The notes: a model not told the origin generated them from the letters alone. 35,843 nucleotides of DNA from an uncultured Caulobacterales bacterium (GCA_938040095.1 CALHXF010000108.1:1-35843), one strand, 5' to 3'; counted from the stretch's first letter, positions 15,203 to 24,544 are shown. Made by a program: numbers and translations.

Positions 15203-16486
15203 ATGAGACGGGTTGTTGTCACAGGTTTAGGCCTTGTTTCGCCCGTTGGTTGCGGCGTGTCCGTAGCTTGGGATAATTTACTCGCTGGGAAATCTGGCGC
15301 ATCCCAAATTGAACATTTCGACGCCAGCGACCTTGCTTGTAAGGTCGCTGCTGTCATCCCTCGGGTCGATGGTCGCGCAGGCGGACATCCCGAAATGCCA
15401 GGTGTCTTTGACCCTGATGCCGTCATGAGCGCCCGCGACCGGAAACGCATTGACGATTTTATTCTTTATTCAATTGCCGCTGCTGATGAAGCGATCGCCC
15501 ATTCGGGTTGGGAAGCGCAGTCAACAGAACAAGCTGAACGCGCTGGCGTTGTTCTTGGATCTGGTATTGGCGGATTGAAAAGCACCTATGACGCATCGAT
15601 CCTCTTGAATGAGCGTGGGCCTCGCCGTCTATCGCCTTTTGTCGTGCCATCCATGTTGATCAATCTTCCTTCAGGGCAAGTTTCAATACGTCACGGACTG
15701 AAAGGTCCAAATAGTGCCGTTGCGACAGCCTGCGCGACAGGCGCACATGCTATTGGTGACGCTGCTCGCATTATCGCTTGCGGAGACGCTGACATGATGG
15801 TCGCAGGTGGGGGCGAAGCCTCTATCACGCGCCTCGGTATCGCGAGTTTCGTAGCCTGTCGTGCCATGACCACAGCTTACAATGAGACACCTGAGAAAGC
15901 CTCTCGGCCCTATGATGAAGGCCGCGATGGATTTATGATGGGCGAGGGTGCGGGTGTCGTCGTCTTAGAAGATTATGAGAGTGCGAAAGCCCGCGGCGCT
16001 AATATTCTTGCGGAGTTAGTTGGCTACGGTATGTCGGGCGACGCCTATCACATTACGAGCCCTGCGCCCGAGGGCGAGGGTGGCTACCGTGCCATGAAAA
16101 TGGCTCTCAAGAAATCAGGACTAAAGCCTTCAGACATTGGCTACGTTAACGCGCATGGCACCTCCACGCCGATGGGTGATGAGTTGGAAGTGCGCGCGGT
16201 TGAGCGTCTGTTGGGGGATCACGCAGCGGATGTTAAAATGTCCTCGACGAAATCTGCGACAGGACATTTACTGGGTGCGGCTGGGGCATTGGAAGCAATC
16301 TTTTCGATCCTAGCATTGCGCGATAAAATTGCGCCGCCGACTTTGAATTTGGAAAACCCCAATGTTGAGACCGATATTGATTTGGTGCCCTTAAAAGCAA
16401 AGTCATTCGAAGGTAAGGCCGTGCTGTCTAACTCTTTTGGATTTGGTGGAACGAACGCAGCTTTGATCTTTATTGAAGCCGAGTAA
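15203..16486 (+). CDS. fabF: 3-oxoacyl-ACP synthase II FabF
   Basis: This 427-residue condensing enzyme elongates acyl-ACP with malonyl-ACP. It begins MRRVVVTGLGLVSPVG and contains the active cysteine in VATACATGAHAIGDA (about Cys177), the histidines in NAHGTSTPMGDELE and SATGHLLGAAGALEA, and the terminal GFGGTNAALIF glycine-rich loop. The length is about 10-15 residues above the usual 412, due to an insert near residue 50 ('PRVDGRAGGHPEMPGVFDPD'). Operon order acpP-fabF is conserved; mltG starts 7 bases beyond the stop. Confidence 0.97.
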   Translation: MRRVVVTGLGLVSPVGCGVSVAWDNLLAGKSGASQIEHFDASDLACKVAAVIPRVDGRAGGHPEMPGVFDPDAVMSARDRKRIDDFILYSIAAADEAIAHSGWEAQSTEQAERAGVVLGSGIGGLKSTYDASILLNERGPRRLSPFVVPSMLINLPSGQVSIRHGLKGPNSAVATACATGAHAIGDAARIIACGDADMMVAGGGEASITRLGIASFVACRAMTTAYNETPEKASRPYDEGRDGFMMGEGAGVVVLEDYESAKARGANILAELVGYGMSGDAYHITSPAPEGEGGYRAMKMALKKSGLKPSDIGYVNAHGTSTPMGDELEVRAVERLLGDHAADVKMSSTKSATGHLLGAAGALEAIFSILALRDKIAPPTLNLENPNVETDIDLVPLKAKSFEGKAVLSNSFGFGGTNAALIFIEAE

Positions 16487-16493
16487 GTCTAGC

Positions 16494-17534
16494 GTGGCGC
16501 GTTCTGAAAAAAAATCGGATCAGCCGAAGCTTAGAAAACGCGACAAGCGAGCCTTAACGCTGATTGCCCTAACGGCCTTTGTGACATTTTTTGTCGGATT
16601 GGTCCTCGCTGGATACGCGGCAATTAATTATAAATATGAACGTTCATTAGGTGGCGCGTCTGAACAAGTGGCGTTCGTTGTTCCCCGAGGCGCTGGCTTG
16701 AGCTCTATTGCTAACCGCCTTGAAAAAGAAGCATTTATTGACAGTGCATTTATCTTTAAGGCCGTAACGAAGCTCCGCGGGAATGAAGCGAATTTCAAGG
16801 CGGGTGAGTTTTACCTGTCGAAAAATATGTCCATGTCAGCGGTCTATGAAGACCTCGCGAATGGCAAAGCTATTCTTTATCCTTTCACGGCAGCGGAAGG
16901 ATTGACGTCTTCCATGATTGTCCGAGCATTGGATGGGGCGCAGAATTTAGTCGACGATAACCCAACTATCCCAGCCGAAGGAACGCTCTTACCCGAAACA
17001 TATTTGACGCCACGTGGAATGACGCAATCGCAGCTGCTTCAGAAAATGGCGCTAGCGCAGACACAGCTCCTTGATGAGGCTTGGGAAAAACGTGACCTGA
17101 CAATTCCTGTGAAGACAAAAGCAGAGGCCCTCGTTCTGGCGTCCGTGGTTGAGAAGGAAACAGGTATCGGGATGGAACGCGGCATGGTCGCGGGCGTCTT
17201 TACCAACCGCCTGCGTAAAGGCATGAAACTCCAATCAGACCCGACAATTATCTATGGCATTACGCAAGGTGAACCTTTGGGACGACGTATCCGACGCTCA
17301 GAAATTGATCGACGCACGGATTGGAATACCTATCAGATTCCAGCTTTGCCAAAGACCCCGATTTGCAACCCGGGGGCCGACGCTATCCTTGCTGTTTTAA
17401 ATCCTTCCGAAACTGACGCGCTCTTTTTTGTCGCCGATGGAACGGGTGGTCACGCCTTTGCTAAGACATTGGCGGAGCATGAGCGCAATGTTTCGAAGTG
17501 GCGAAAGATACAGCGCGAAAGAGGGCTTCGATGA
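16494..17534 (+). CDS. mltG: Endolytic murein transglycosylase MltG
   Basis: This YceG-family protein (about 346 residues from GTG 16494; a TTG at 16473 inside fabF gives 353) has a basic cytoplasmic N terminus, one membrane helix (about 20-44, LIALTAFVTFFVGLVLAGYAA), a LysM-like domain (about 58-125, 'FVVPRGAGLSSIANRL') and the catalytic domain with ASVVEKETG, whose first Glu (about 220) is the catalytic residue, and 'LQSDPTIIYGI'. It cuts nascent peptidoglycan strands at the inner-membrane surface and sets strand length. GTG 16494 is preferred because it avoids overlap with fabF; neither start has a strong ribosome site. Confidence 0.93.
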   Translation: MARSEKKSDQPKLRKRDKRALTLIALTAFVTFFVGLVLAGYAAINYKYERSLGGASEQVAFVVPRGAGLSSIANRLEKEAFIDSAFIFKAVTKLRGNEANFKAGEFYLSKNMSMSAVYEDLANGKAILYPFTAAEGLTSSMIVRALDGAQNLVDDNPTIPAEGTLLPETYLTPRGMTQSQLLQKMALAQTQLLDEAWEKRDLTIPVKTKAEALVLASVVEKETGIGMERGMVAGVFTNRLRKGMKLQSDPTIIYGITQGEPLGRRIRRSEIDRRTDWNTYQIPALPKTPICNPGADAILAVLNPSETDALFFVADGTGGHAFAKTLAEHERNVSKWRKIQRERGLR

Positions 17535-17565
17535 CAGGCCCTATGATGACGATGAGAGAATTAGC

Positions 17566-18213
17566 ATGAGTGTGTTGAACGAGTTGAATCGAGATCGACG
17601 CGGTTTGATGGTTGTGTTGTCGTCACCAAGTGGTGCGGGCAAGACGACTCTGACGCGGCGACTTTTGGCAGATAACCCAAATATGGCTATGAGTGTGTCC
17701 GCGACAACGCGTGCGCCCAGAACGGGTGAACGTGACGGTGCCGATTATTTCTTTGTCACAAAAGAACGTTTTGCAGAGTTGGAAACCCAAGGTGAGTTTC
17801 TGGAACACGCTAAGGTTTTCGATAACTTTTACGCCACACCGCGTGGCCCCGTAGAAGAAGCTTTGACGCAGGCACAAGACGTCGTTTTCGATATTGATTG
17901 GCAAGGCGCACAACAATTGACCCAAGCGGCCGCCGATGATTTGGTCAAAATATTCATTCTACCGCCCAATATGCGGGAATTAGAACAACGTCTCCGTACG
18001 CGCGCGCAAGACAGTGAGGCTGTGATCGCCAAGCGCATGAGCAAATCTGAAAACGAAATCAGCCATTGGGCAGAATATGACTACGTAATTGTCAATGAAG
18101 ATATCGAAAGAGCCCTCGCGGAACTCCAAACCATTGTTGACGCTGAACGTATCAGACGTCGCCGACAGATGTGGTTAGGTGGCTTTGTTAAATCCTTGGT
18201 AAATGGTGGGTAA
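17566..18213 (+). CDS. gmk: Guanylate kinase
   Basis: This 215-residue enzyme converts GMP to GDP using ATP. The P-loop reads SSPSGAGKTTLTRRLL (about 17-32), followed by SVSATTRAPRTGERDGADY (GMP-binding) and 'GEFLEHAKVFDNFYATP', then 'DVVFDIDWQGAQQL' and 'RMSKSENEI'. An ORF reading from 17428 overlaps mltG; the ATG at 17566 fits the family start and leaves a 31-base gap after mltG. The fabF-mltG-gmk order is shared with many alphaproteobacteria. Confidence 0.96.
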   Translation: MSVLNELNRDRRGLMVVLSSPSGAGKTTLTRRLLADNPNMAMSVSATTRAPRTGERDGADYFFVTKERFAELETQGEFLEHAKVFDNFYATPRGPVEEALTQAQDVVFDIDWQGAQQLTQAAADDLVKIFILPPNMRELEQRLRTRAQDSEAVIAKRMSKSENEISHWAEYDYVIVNEDIERALAELQTIVDAERIRRRRQMWLGGFVKSLVNGG

Positions 18214-18259
18214 ACCTGCGGTTAATCGGAATAAAATCATTCTCCTCTAACACCCGTCC

Positions 18260-19045
18260 ATGATTGAGATTGGGTTTGCTATCATTTTGGGATTTGCGAT
18301 CACATCGACCCTCTGCGGGTTGATGGATGACGGGTCGCGCGGGGATGTGACAGCGATACGGTTGCTGGTGTGTCTGGCCGCTCTGGCCTCACTCATTGGC
18401 CTATATCATGGTGAAGTTGCCCGCGTTGATCGTGTCATTCTCGCCTTGACCCTGTCGAGTGTCTTCACCCATCTGATATGGTTCGTCTTGGGCGCGGTCG
18501 TCGCTCTAATCGCTCAGCTTATTGCTGAGGGGCATGCAAATAGTCTTTGGATTAGGCTTCACCCCCAATCTGTGCCCACACCCGAAGCGGCAATGGGGCG
18601 TCGTAGTCAAAAAAGTTCGAACCGAAAAGAACGTGTTCCGGCGACTCTGGTTGGGGCGTCTACTGAATATCTTACGTCAGATTTGGATTTACGGACGGAA
18701 ACGCTCATTCATCTTTGCTATTTCGCCTTTGAAGATCGTGGCGCGCTGATGTTGTCACAGCTTGAATCTGGCTTGCGTCTTGGAACGGGACACCGTCAAC
18801 GCGCTTTTCACAAATTGGCGGCTGGCATGCGTGGCCGTAGGAAGTTGAAACCAACCGTGCATCGCTATTGGCGCAGCGTGAACGGCTCAACTCGGATGGG
18901 GCAATCTCTATTTTCTGAGCTCTGCCGTCTGGCGCATGACACGGGAAACCGTGATAAGGCCACGGTGAAGCGTTTGTCTGATGTTGGGACCGCTTTGGGG
19001 CTCACCTCCGATGAAATGGGACGTGCAATTCGCAGCGAGCTTTAA
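18260..19045 (+). CDS. Membrane protein with possible TerB/DjlA-like C-terminal domain
   Basis: This 261-residue protein has about three N-terminal membrane helices (about 3-22, 33-50, 58-88), a basic linker (GRRSQKSSNRKERV), and a soluble C-terminal region (about 130-261). The last 45 residues (LFSELCRLAHDTG...TVKRLSDVGTALGLTSDEMGRAI) resemble the helical TerB-like module found at the N terminus of DjlA, which also sits behind membrane helices, but no J domain is present. It follows gmk by 46 bases and converges with rsmA with only 5 bases between stops and no terminator. Function not known; the TerB likeness is tentative. Confidence 0.7.
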   Translation: MIEIGFAIILGFAITSTLCGLMDDGSRGDVTAIRLLVCLAALASLIGLYHGEVARVDRVILALTLSSVFTHLIWFVLGAVVALIAQLIAEGHANSLWIRLHPQSVPTPEAAMGRRSQKSSNRKERVPATLVGASTEYLTSDLDLRTETLIHLCYFAFEDRGALMLSQLESGLRLGTGHRQRAFHKLAAGMRGRRKLKPTVHRYWRSVNGSTRMGQSLFSELCRLAHDTGNRDKATVKRLSDVGTALGLTSDEMGRAIRSEL

Positions 19046-19050
19046 GGGTC

Positions 19051-19917
19051 TTATTTAGGCGTCTGCGCGGACTTTAATGTGCTCGCGAGCGCTTGAAACG
19101 CTGAGACAGGCAATGTCTCTGGTCGGGCACGCGGGTCAATATCTGCACTCTCTAACCAGTCCTCCAGAACGAGATCATGCTGTTCCGCGAGGCTTCGTAA
19201 GCTGCGACGTAGCATTTTTCGACGTTGACCAAATGCGGATTGTGTTACGCGTCCAAGTGATTTCAAATCAGCGAAAGGCGCCTCAAGCGGTTCCAGAACG
19301 ACAACGGCGCTGTCGACTTTGGGCGGTGGCGTAAAGGCGCTTGCAGGCACTTCGAACGCGAGGCGACACGACGCGACGGATTGGCAGAGGACAGCAAGAC
19401 GTCCATAATGAGGCGTACTCGGCTGTGCGACGACGCGTTCCCCAACTTCTAATTGGAACATCAAAACGAGCTGGTCCCAGAAAATCGGCGACGCCGTAAC
19501 CCAGTCAATCAGCATCTTGGTGCCGACATTATAAGGCAAGTTAGCAACGATTTTACGGGGCGCGGCTAGTTTCTCTGCAATATTATAGCGCAAGGCATCT
19601 CCCTGCGCGATTTCTAAACGTCCCTCGGCTTTGTCGCCAATCTCGGCCAGGGCAGGAATGAAGCGTTCGTCCATTTCAATGGCGACAACCTTTTCTGCAC
19701 CACGGAGCAACAGGGCCCGCGTTAACCCTCCAGGCCCAGGGCCAATTTCTGCAACGGAATACCCCTCTAAAGGATCAGCCAAACGGGCAATTTTATCGGT
19801 CAGGTTCATGTCTAACAGAAAATGTTGACCCAGCTTTTTATTCGCGCCGAGGTCATAGGTCTTTACGGTCTGAACGAGACTGGGAAGATCGCGAATGCTG
19901 GCGATGGTTTTATCCAT
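19051..19917 (-). CDS. rsmA: 16S rRNA dimethyladenosine transferase RsmA (KsgA)
   Basis: This 288-residue SAM-dependent enzyme dimethylates two adjacent adenines near the 3' end of 16S rRNA late in 30S assembly. The N terminus has KKLGQHFLLDMNL, the SAM site is EIGPGPGGLTRALL (about 57-70), then 'VVAIEMDERFIPAL', and the catalytic NLPYNVGT (about 124-131). The C-terminal helical domain has 'VTQSAFGQRRKMLRRSL'. It is the last gene of the lptF-lptG-surA-pdxA-rsmA run, 8 bases after pdxA, which matches gene order in many proteobacteria. Confidence 0.96.
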   Translation of the reverse strand: MDKTIASIRDLPSLVQTVKTYDLGANKKLGQHFLLDMNLTDKIARLADPLEGYSVAEIGPGPGGLTRALLLRGAEKVVAIEMDERFIPALAEIGDKAEGRLEIAQGDALRYNIAEKLAAPRKIVANLPYNVGTKMLIDWVTASPIFWDQLVLMFQLEVGERVVAQPSTPHYGRLAVLCQSVASCRLAFEVPASAFTPPPKVDSAVVVLEPLEAPFADLKSLGRVTQSAFGQRRKMLRRSLRSLAEQHDLVLEDWLESADIDPRARPETLPVSAFQALASTLKSAQTPK

Positions 19918-19925
19918 GACGATTA

Positions 19926-20927
19926 TTATCCATGTCTGTGTCCTGCAATATCGCGGGCTTTGCGAATGGCGGCGATAAGGCTGTCTGGGCGGGCGATGCC
20001 GCGGCCTGCAATGTCAAAGGCTGTACCGTGATCTGGGCTGGTGCGGATGAAGGGCAAGCCGAGCGTAATATTGACGCCACCGTGAAAGTCTAATGTCTTC
20101 ACAGGGATTAAACCCTGGTCGTGATACATGGCCAATACAGCGTCATAGCCTTCTCTGGCTTCTGCATGGAACAAGGTATCAGCGGGCTGGGCATCCGTAA
20201 CGTCATGGCCTTCTGCGCGTAGAATCTCGGCGGCAGGGTTGATGATCTCAATTTCTTCGCGACCTAGCGCGCCGTCTTCGCCTGCATGCGGGTTGAGGCC
20301 AGCCAACGCCAGGCGAGGCGCAGAAATACCAAAGTCAGTGCGCAAAGCGCCTAACATGACGCGCGCGGTTCGCAGAATTGCATCAGTCGACACCTCTGCA
20401 GCTGCAGTTTTCAAGGGCATATGCACGGTTACGAGTCCAACTCGCAAGTTTTGCGCGGCGAGCATCATAACAGGGCCAGCGGCGTAAGGCGGCGTGTGCC
20501 CCTGCGAGAGGTGTCCTAGAAATTCAGTATGCCCCGGAAATCGAAATCCCGCATCATATAGGACATGTTTTGCAATTGGGTTTGTCACCACGGCGGCGCA
20601 ATCGCCCGCCAAGCAAAGCTCTACGGCTGTCTCTATACTGCCGATAATTGTTGGCGCGTGTTTGGCGTCTGGTTGTCCTGCTTGCGCAGGGATGCCGTCG
20701 AAGGGCAGAACGGGTAAGGCATCCGCAAAAAACTCCGCAGCTTGATCAATATGATCTAACACGCGATGAGGCGTGTCTGAAAAGAGAGCAGGAGGCGCGA
20801 TAACGGCAAAGGTAAATTCAGGATACGCACGCAGAGCCGTCCACGCCTTTATCGTAATCTCTGGACCAATACCTGTAGGGTCGCCCATTGTTATTGCGAA
20901 CGGTAGGCGCGAAGCTGTAGAGGTCAT
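19926..20927 (-). CDS. pdxA: 4-hydroxythreonine-4-phosphate dehydrogenase PdxA
   Basis: This approximately 333-residue enzyme of vitamin B6 synthesis oxidises 4-phosphohydroxythreonine with NAD. It starts with RLPFAITMGDPTGIGPEI and contains the metal ligands in 'GHTEFLGHLS', 'LNPHAGEDGALGREE' and 'AMYHDQGLIPVKTLDF', plus the 'TSPDHGTAFDIAG' C-terminal motif. The ATG at 20927 is chosen rather than one at 20987 because the latter would overlap surA by 38 bases and the family starts close to TMGDPTG. It partners with surA and rsmA in a conserved cluster. Confidence 0.95.
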   Translation of the reverse strand: MTSTASRLPFAITMGDPTGIGPEITIKAWTALRAYPEFTFAVIAPPALFSDTPHRVLDHIDQAAEFFADALPVLPFDGIPAQAGQPDAKHAPTIIGSIETAVELCLAGDCAAVVTNPIAKHVLYDAGFRFPGHTEFLGHLSQGHTPPYAAGPVMMLAAQNLRVGLVTVHMPLKTAAAEVSTDAILRTARVMLGALRTDFGISAPRLALAGLNPHAGEDGALGREEIEIINPAAEILRAEGHDVTDAQPADTLFHAEAREGYDAVLAMYHDQGLIPVKTLDFHGGVNITLGLPFIRTSPDHGTAFDIAGRGIARPDSLIAAIRKARDIAGHRHG

Positions 20928-20949
20928 ATTAGGCCGCAGGGCCACGTCT

Positions 20950-22203
20950 TTATCTGACAACAAGGGTCGCTTGACGACGGAGATCACGAAGTGCGCGCTT
21001 GGACGCTTGCGCCAGTTGCTGATCTAACAAACGGTCTTCGATTTGATCGCGTGTTGGAATGTCTGTGCCTGTCGTTTCGCGCTTACACACCATGATAGAT
21101 GTCGCACCATCTGGGCGGTCAATCGGGTCAGATAAGCTGCCGACGTCTGTCTTCTCTAGGGCTGCAACAATGGATTCATTCAGGTCAGAGGATTTCAGTT
21201 CGCCCATGTCGGTTGTCGTAACATCTTCAAGAGCGGCGACATCGGCTTCTACCGTATCACAGCCTGAAAGTTCACCACGTAAAGAAATGAGTCGCGCTTT
21301 GGCCACTTCTGTTTCGGCTTGGACGGTCACTTGCTTGAGCTTGTAGAGTGTGTCGGCTTCGGAAATTTTCTTATCTACGAGAGCAACAACATAGACGCCA
21401 CCAGGAACCTGAATAGGGCGAGAGACACTGCCTGGTTCCATTTGACGGATAACGCTATCAATTTCTGTGCGCAATTCACCTTCACGAACCCAGCCAACAT
21501 CTCCGCCTTTCGCAGAGGAGGCTGCGGAGGAAAATTGTTGGGCCAAGAGCGGAAACGGTGCGCCGCCTTGGACTTGCGTGATCATGGCGTTGGCACCTTC
21601 CATCGCGCCGTCCATGCCGCCAATATCTGCCGTGGCTTCGATATAGATTTCAGCAACACGGTAATTTGGTTTGGATGCATTCGCTGTGATTTGATTGAGG
21701 GTTTCATCAATCTGGGCATCGGAAATACGAATGCGTGATCCGTAGAGACCATTGACGATACGTTGCCATGCGATTTCGGAGCGCACTTGATCGCGTAAGG
21801 TGTCGATCGAGACGCCAGCTGAGGCTAAATTAGAGACAAGTTCATTCGGGTCGGCACCATTGCGGGACAAGAGTTGTCCCACGTTGCCGTTCACTTCTTC
21901 ATCTGAAATGGTTTGCTCGTATTTTTCAGCTTCTTGCATTTGCAAATGCTCATCGACCAAGTTGCGCAGCGCTTGGCGTTGCAGACGTTGCACACTGGCT
22001 TCATCTGTCTCCGCACCCGTTGTCGCCATCATGAACAGGACACGTTGGCGTAAGTCATGGATCGTCACAATGTCGGAGTTAACGACGGCGGCAATGCCAT
22101 GTGGGGCTGATTGGGCATAAGCCGGCACAGACACAAAAAGTGTCGATGCGAGCAAAGCCGTGGAAATAGCCGTCATTTTCAAAAGGCGCATAGTTACCGT
22201 CAT
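20950..22203 (-). CDS. surA: Periplasmic chaperone/peptidyl-prolyl isomerase SurA
   Basis: From ATG 22203 the protein has 417 residues: a signal peptide (MRLLKMTAISTALLASTLFVSVPAYA, cleaved after AYA; a start at 22191 is also possible), the SurA N-terminal chaperone domain (VNSDIVTIHDLRQRVLFMM...LVDEHLQMQEAEKY), and one parvulin domain (about 170-275, 'FSSAASSAKGGDVGWV' and 'VPGGVYVVALVDKK'), followed by a second region that is only weakly parvulin-like. SurA escorts outer-membrane barrel proteins, such as the TonB receptor here, across the periplasm. It begins 104 bases after lptG; a candidate promoter lies in that gap. Confidence 0.9.
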   Translation of the reverse strand: MTVTMRLLKMTAISTALLASTLFVSVPAYAQSAPHGIAAVVNSDIVTIHDLRQRVLFMMATTGAETDEASVQRLQRQALRNLVDEHLQMQEAEKYEQTISDEEVNGNVGQLLSRNGADPNELVSNLASAGVSIDTLRDQVRSEIAWQRIVNGLYGSRIRISDAQIDETLNQITANASKPNYRVAEIYIEATADIGGMDGAMEGANAMITQVQGGAPFPLLAQQFSSAASSAKGGDVGWVREGELRTEIDSVIRQMEPGSVSRPIQVPGGVYVVALVDKKISEADTLYKLKQVTVQAETEVAKARLISLRGELSGCDTVEADVAALEDVTTTDMGELKSSDLNESIVAALEKTDVGSLSDPIDRPDGATSIMVCKRETTGTDIPTRDQIEDRLLDQQLAQASKRALRDLRRQATLVVR

Positions 22204-22233
22204 TTTCTCAGTTCGAGGCGTTAGTTGCCCCAG

Positions 22234-22261
22234 TGTATAACCCAAGTATTTATAGTCGCAA
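22234..22261 (-). promoter_or_regulatory. Candidate promoter for surA
   Basis: On the minus strand TTGCGA (22261-22256) and TATACA (22239-22234) are separated by 16 bases, 31 bases before the chosen surA start. It would allow expression of surA-pdxA-rsmA apart from lptFG. Confidence 0.35.
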
Positions 22262-22307
22262 GTTTAGGACGCTGTAGCCGGTTTGAGTATTAAACTACGG
22301 TCACACT

Positions 22308-23399
22308 TCAGCCGTCCTCAATACGCGCCAAATGGCTGATCGCGAGGAACAAAACAAGCATTGGTACAGTCCAAGCCGCCAGTGCAACGGGCAGGATCGC
22401 AACTTCTCCAAAGGCTGTGATCACGCTATCGGCGAAAAACACGGCAAAGCCGAGCACAGCACCCGTCACAAGCAAGCGAAGTGTACCACCTGCACGAACG
22501 GACTGCATGGACACGCCCGCTGCGATAAATGTCATCGCGACGAGCAGAAAGGGAAGTGCGAGGAGCTTGTGCAATTGTAAGCGCAGCCCTCTTGCCGAAA
22601 AGCCAGCTTCTTCATTGGCCGCAATTTCATCCGTAATGGCCCAAAATGGTGGACTGACTCGTTGGCCAGATTGTTCCCGTAGATCTTCAATGGCGATATT
22701 TGTAGGTAATGTAATACGGTCCGTGCGTTTCGTCTCCTCACCGGGCGCGTTTTCAATGACGTCCGTCAGTGTCCAATAGCCTGGTGTCAGAAGAACGGCT
22801 GTCTTCGCATCAAATCGACGTTCAAATGACGTTGTTCCATCTTGCTCGACGGCCATTTCATAGAAGATCGCGTCGTTGAGACGTTTTTCAACAATGTCGA
22901 GACTATCCGCTTGAATGACGCGTTGCGCCGTGTCCGTGCCTTCGCGTAACCAGACTTCATTTGTCTGCGTGCTTCCGACAAGTTGTGAGGATCGTGTCTC
23001 ATATTCTCCGACCATACGGGATGCGATTGGGTTTACGACGGTTGACCACAAAACGCCGATAGTGGCTGCGACGATCACTGCGGGACGTAAAAACCGCCAC
23101 GCTGACAGACCTGCGGCGCGCATGACGGTCAGTTCCGACCGACGGTTCATGCCCGCCAATGCACCCATGACGCCAAAGAGAATCACGAAGGGAACTGTTT
23201 GTTCAATCAGCTTTGGGACTTTCAAAACCGTCAGCCCCAGCATTTGCAGCGGCGAAAGGTCAGCTTCGGTTCCAATATTACGTGACCCTTCGACATAATC
23301 GACGAGCGTAATGATTGCGGTTACGATCAAGAATGCCAAGCCGATCCCACGTAATGTGCGACCCGCAATATATCGGCTTAATGTTGCACGGGTGATCAT
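22308..23399 (-). CDS. lptG: LPS export ABC transporter permease LptG
   Basis: This approximately 363-residue inner-membrane protein has three helices, a large periplasmic beta-jellyroll domain (about 125-255) and three C-terminal helices, the YjgP/YjgQ layout. It begins MITRATLSRYIAGRTLRGIGL, has 'MGALAGMNRRSELTVMRAAGLS' (coupling helix region) and 'FVILFGVMGAL'. With LptF and LptB2 it extracts lipopolysaccharide from the inner membrane. The ATG at 23399 overlaps the lptF stop by 4 bases (ATGA), which settles the start over a longer reading from 23495. Confidence 0.94.
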   Translation of the reverse strand: MITRATLSRYIAGRTLRGIGLAFLIVTAIITLVDYVEGSRNIGTEADLSPLQMLGLTVLKVPKLIEQTVPFVILFGVMGALAGMNRRSELTVMRAAGLSAWRFLRPAVIVAATIGVLWSTVVNPIASRMVGEYETRSSQLVGSTQTNEVWLREGTDTAQRVIQADSLDIVEKRLNDAIFYEMAVEQDGTTSFERRFDAKTAVLLTPGYWTLTDVIENAPGEETKRTDRITLPTNIAIEDLREQSGQRVSPPFWAITDEIAANEEAGFSARGLRLQLHKLLALPFLLVAMTFIAAGVSMQSVRAGGTLRLLVTGAVLGFAVFFADSVITAFGEVAILPVALAAWTVPMLVLFLAISHLARIEDG

Positions 23400-24544
23400 G
23401 CTGGCTCCACATGCATATGCGCTTTTCGATACGTCTTTTCCCGTCGCTTGCGACCGAAACGAATGCGTTTGCGCATAAGAATATAACTTGCGCAAATCCC
23501 GATCACGAGGATTGGGACTAGATACTGGACAGGATTGAGGGCGGTGTCGCTCTCGGCGGATGAGGCCAGCGCGAAACCGATTAGCCTAACCGTGAAGCCT
23601 GTGACCGCGCAAATTGCGATCTTCCGCCCATTGCCCAACTTTGAATGTTGGCCCCTAAGGATAAAGGCGAGAGCAATGAGGGCCAATGCGAGGTTCCAGA
23701 GCGGAGCCGCCAAGCGGGCATGTCCTTCGGCGGCCATTTCGCGTCGCGATTTCGGCGTAATATAATCCCGTGGATCAGGGCGCAGTAGCTCATGCAGGAA
23801 TTTATCGGACGACTTCAGTCGCAGAACATTATCCAAAGCGACAACATCGGACAGATCGAGCTGATAGGTTTCGAAATCAATGACATCTAATCCGCCGCCT
23901 TCGACAGGCGTTTGAACGGCCCCGTTGAATAGAATCAGTGATGTGGAATTGGTTGAGCGTTGCAAACGACCCGTTTTTGCCGTGTGGGTCGACTTGGCTT
24001 CTGGGTCGCGACCATCGTGAATTAGGACGTCGCGCAATTCACCCTCGGGTAGAACTTCACGCGCATAGACGGTTAGATCAGGCGCAGGCGTAACAAAGCG
24101 TCCCGCTTGGACCATCTGGCTGGCGATGTCTGTTTTGACCATCAATATTTGGGATCGCATTTGACGAAACGAAAGCGGCTGTAACACCAGGTTGATAATC
24201 ATGTGCAGGATCAGCGCATAAACCCCCAGACGAATGATGGGGGTGCCCATCGACCACGGCGACACACCTGTGGCTTTCGCAACGACAAGTTCCGAATCAT
24301 TTGTCATGCGGTTCAACGCGTAAATCGCGGCCATAAACACCGCGAAAGGTAGGATGATCCCAATCAACTGTGGGAGGGCGAGAATAGTGATGTAGAAAAA
24401 CGTTGCCGCGCTCTGGCGGTTTTCAACAATAAGGTCGAGCGTCTGCAAGGATTGCGTCAATAACGCGAGGAGAGCGAGCGCAGATAGCGAGAGTACGGCA
24501 GGCGAAAGAGCTTGCGAGAAGATATAACGCTGAAGCAGTTTCAT
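23396..24544 (-). CDS. lptF: LPS export ABC transporter permease LptF
   Basis: This 382-residue protein starts MKLLQRYIFSQALSPAVLSL and has the same six-helix layout with periplasmic jellyroll as LptG. The coupling region is 'LNRMTNDSELVVAKATGVSPWS', the standard LptF signature. It is translationally coupled to lptG. The C terminus has a strongly basic cytoplasmic tail (RKRIRFGRKRREKTYRK). lptF is divergent from pepA, a conserved arrangement in alphaproteobacteria; the shared 118-base promoter gap is 24545-24662. Confidence 0.94.
   Translation of the reverse strand: MKLLQRYIFSQALSPAVLSLSALALLALLTQSLQTLDLIVENRQSAATFFYITILALPQLIGIILPFAVFMAAIYALNRMTNDSELVVAKATGVSPWSMGTPIIRLGVYALILHMIINLVLQPLSFRQMRSQILMVKTDIASQMVQAGRFVTPAPDLTVYAREVLPEGELRDVLIHDGRDPEAKSTHTAKTGRLQRSTNSTSLILFNGAVQTPVEGGGLDVIDFETYQLDLSDVVALDNVLRLKSSDKFLHELLRPDPRDYITPKSRREMAAEGHARLAAPLWNLALALIALAFILRGQHSKLGNGRKIAICAVTGFTVRLIGFALASSAESDTALNPVQYLVPILVIGICASYILMRKRIRFGRKRREKTYRKAHMHVEPA

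Noticed and set aside
22203-22245. Longer SurA start at 22245
   Set aside because: It would place 14 extra residues before the signal peptide and cross the candidate promoter.
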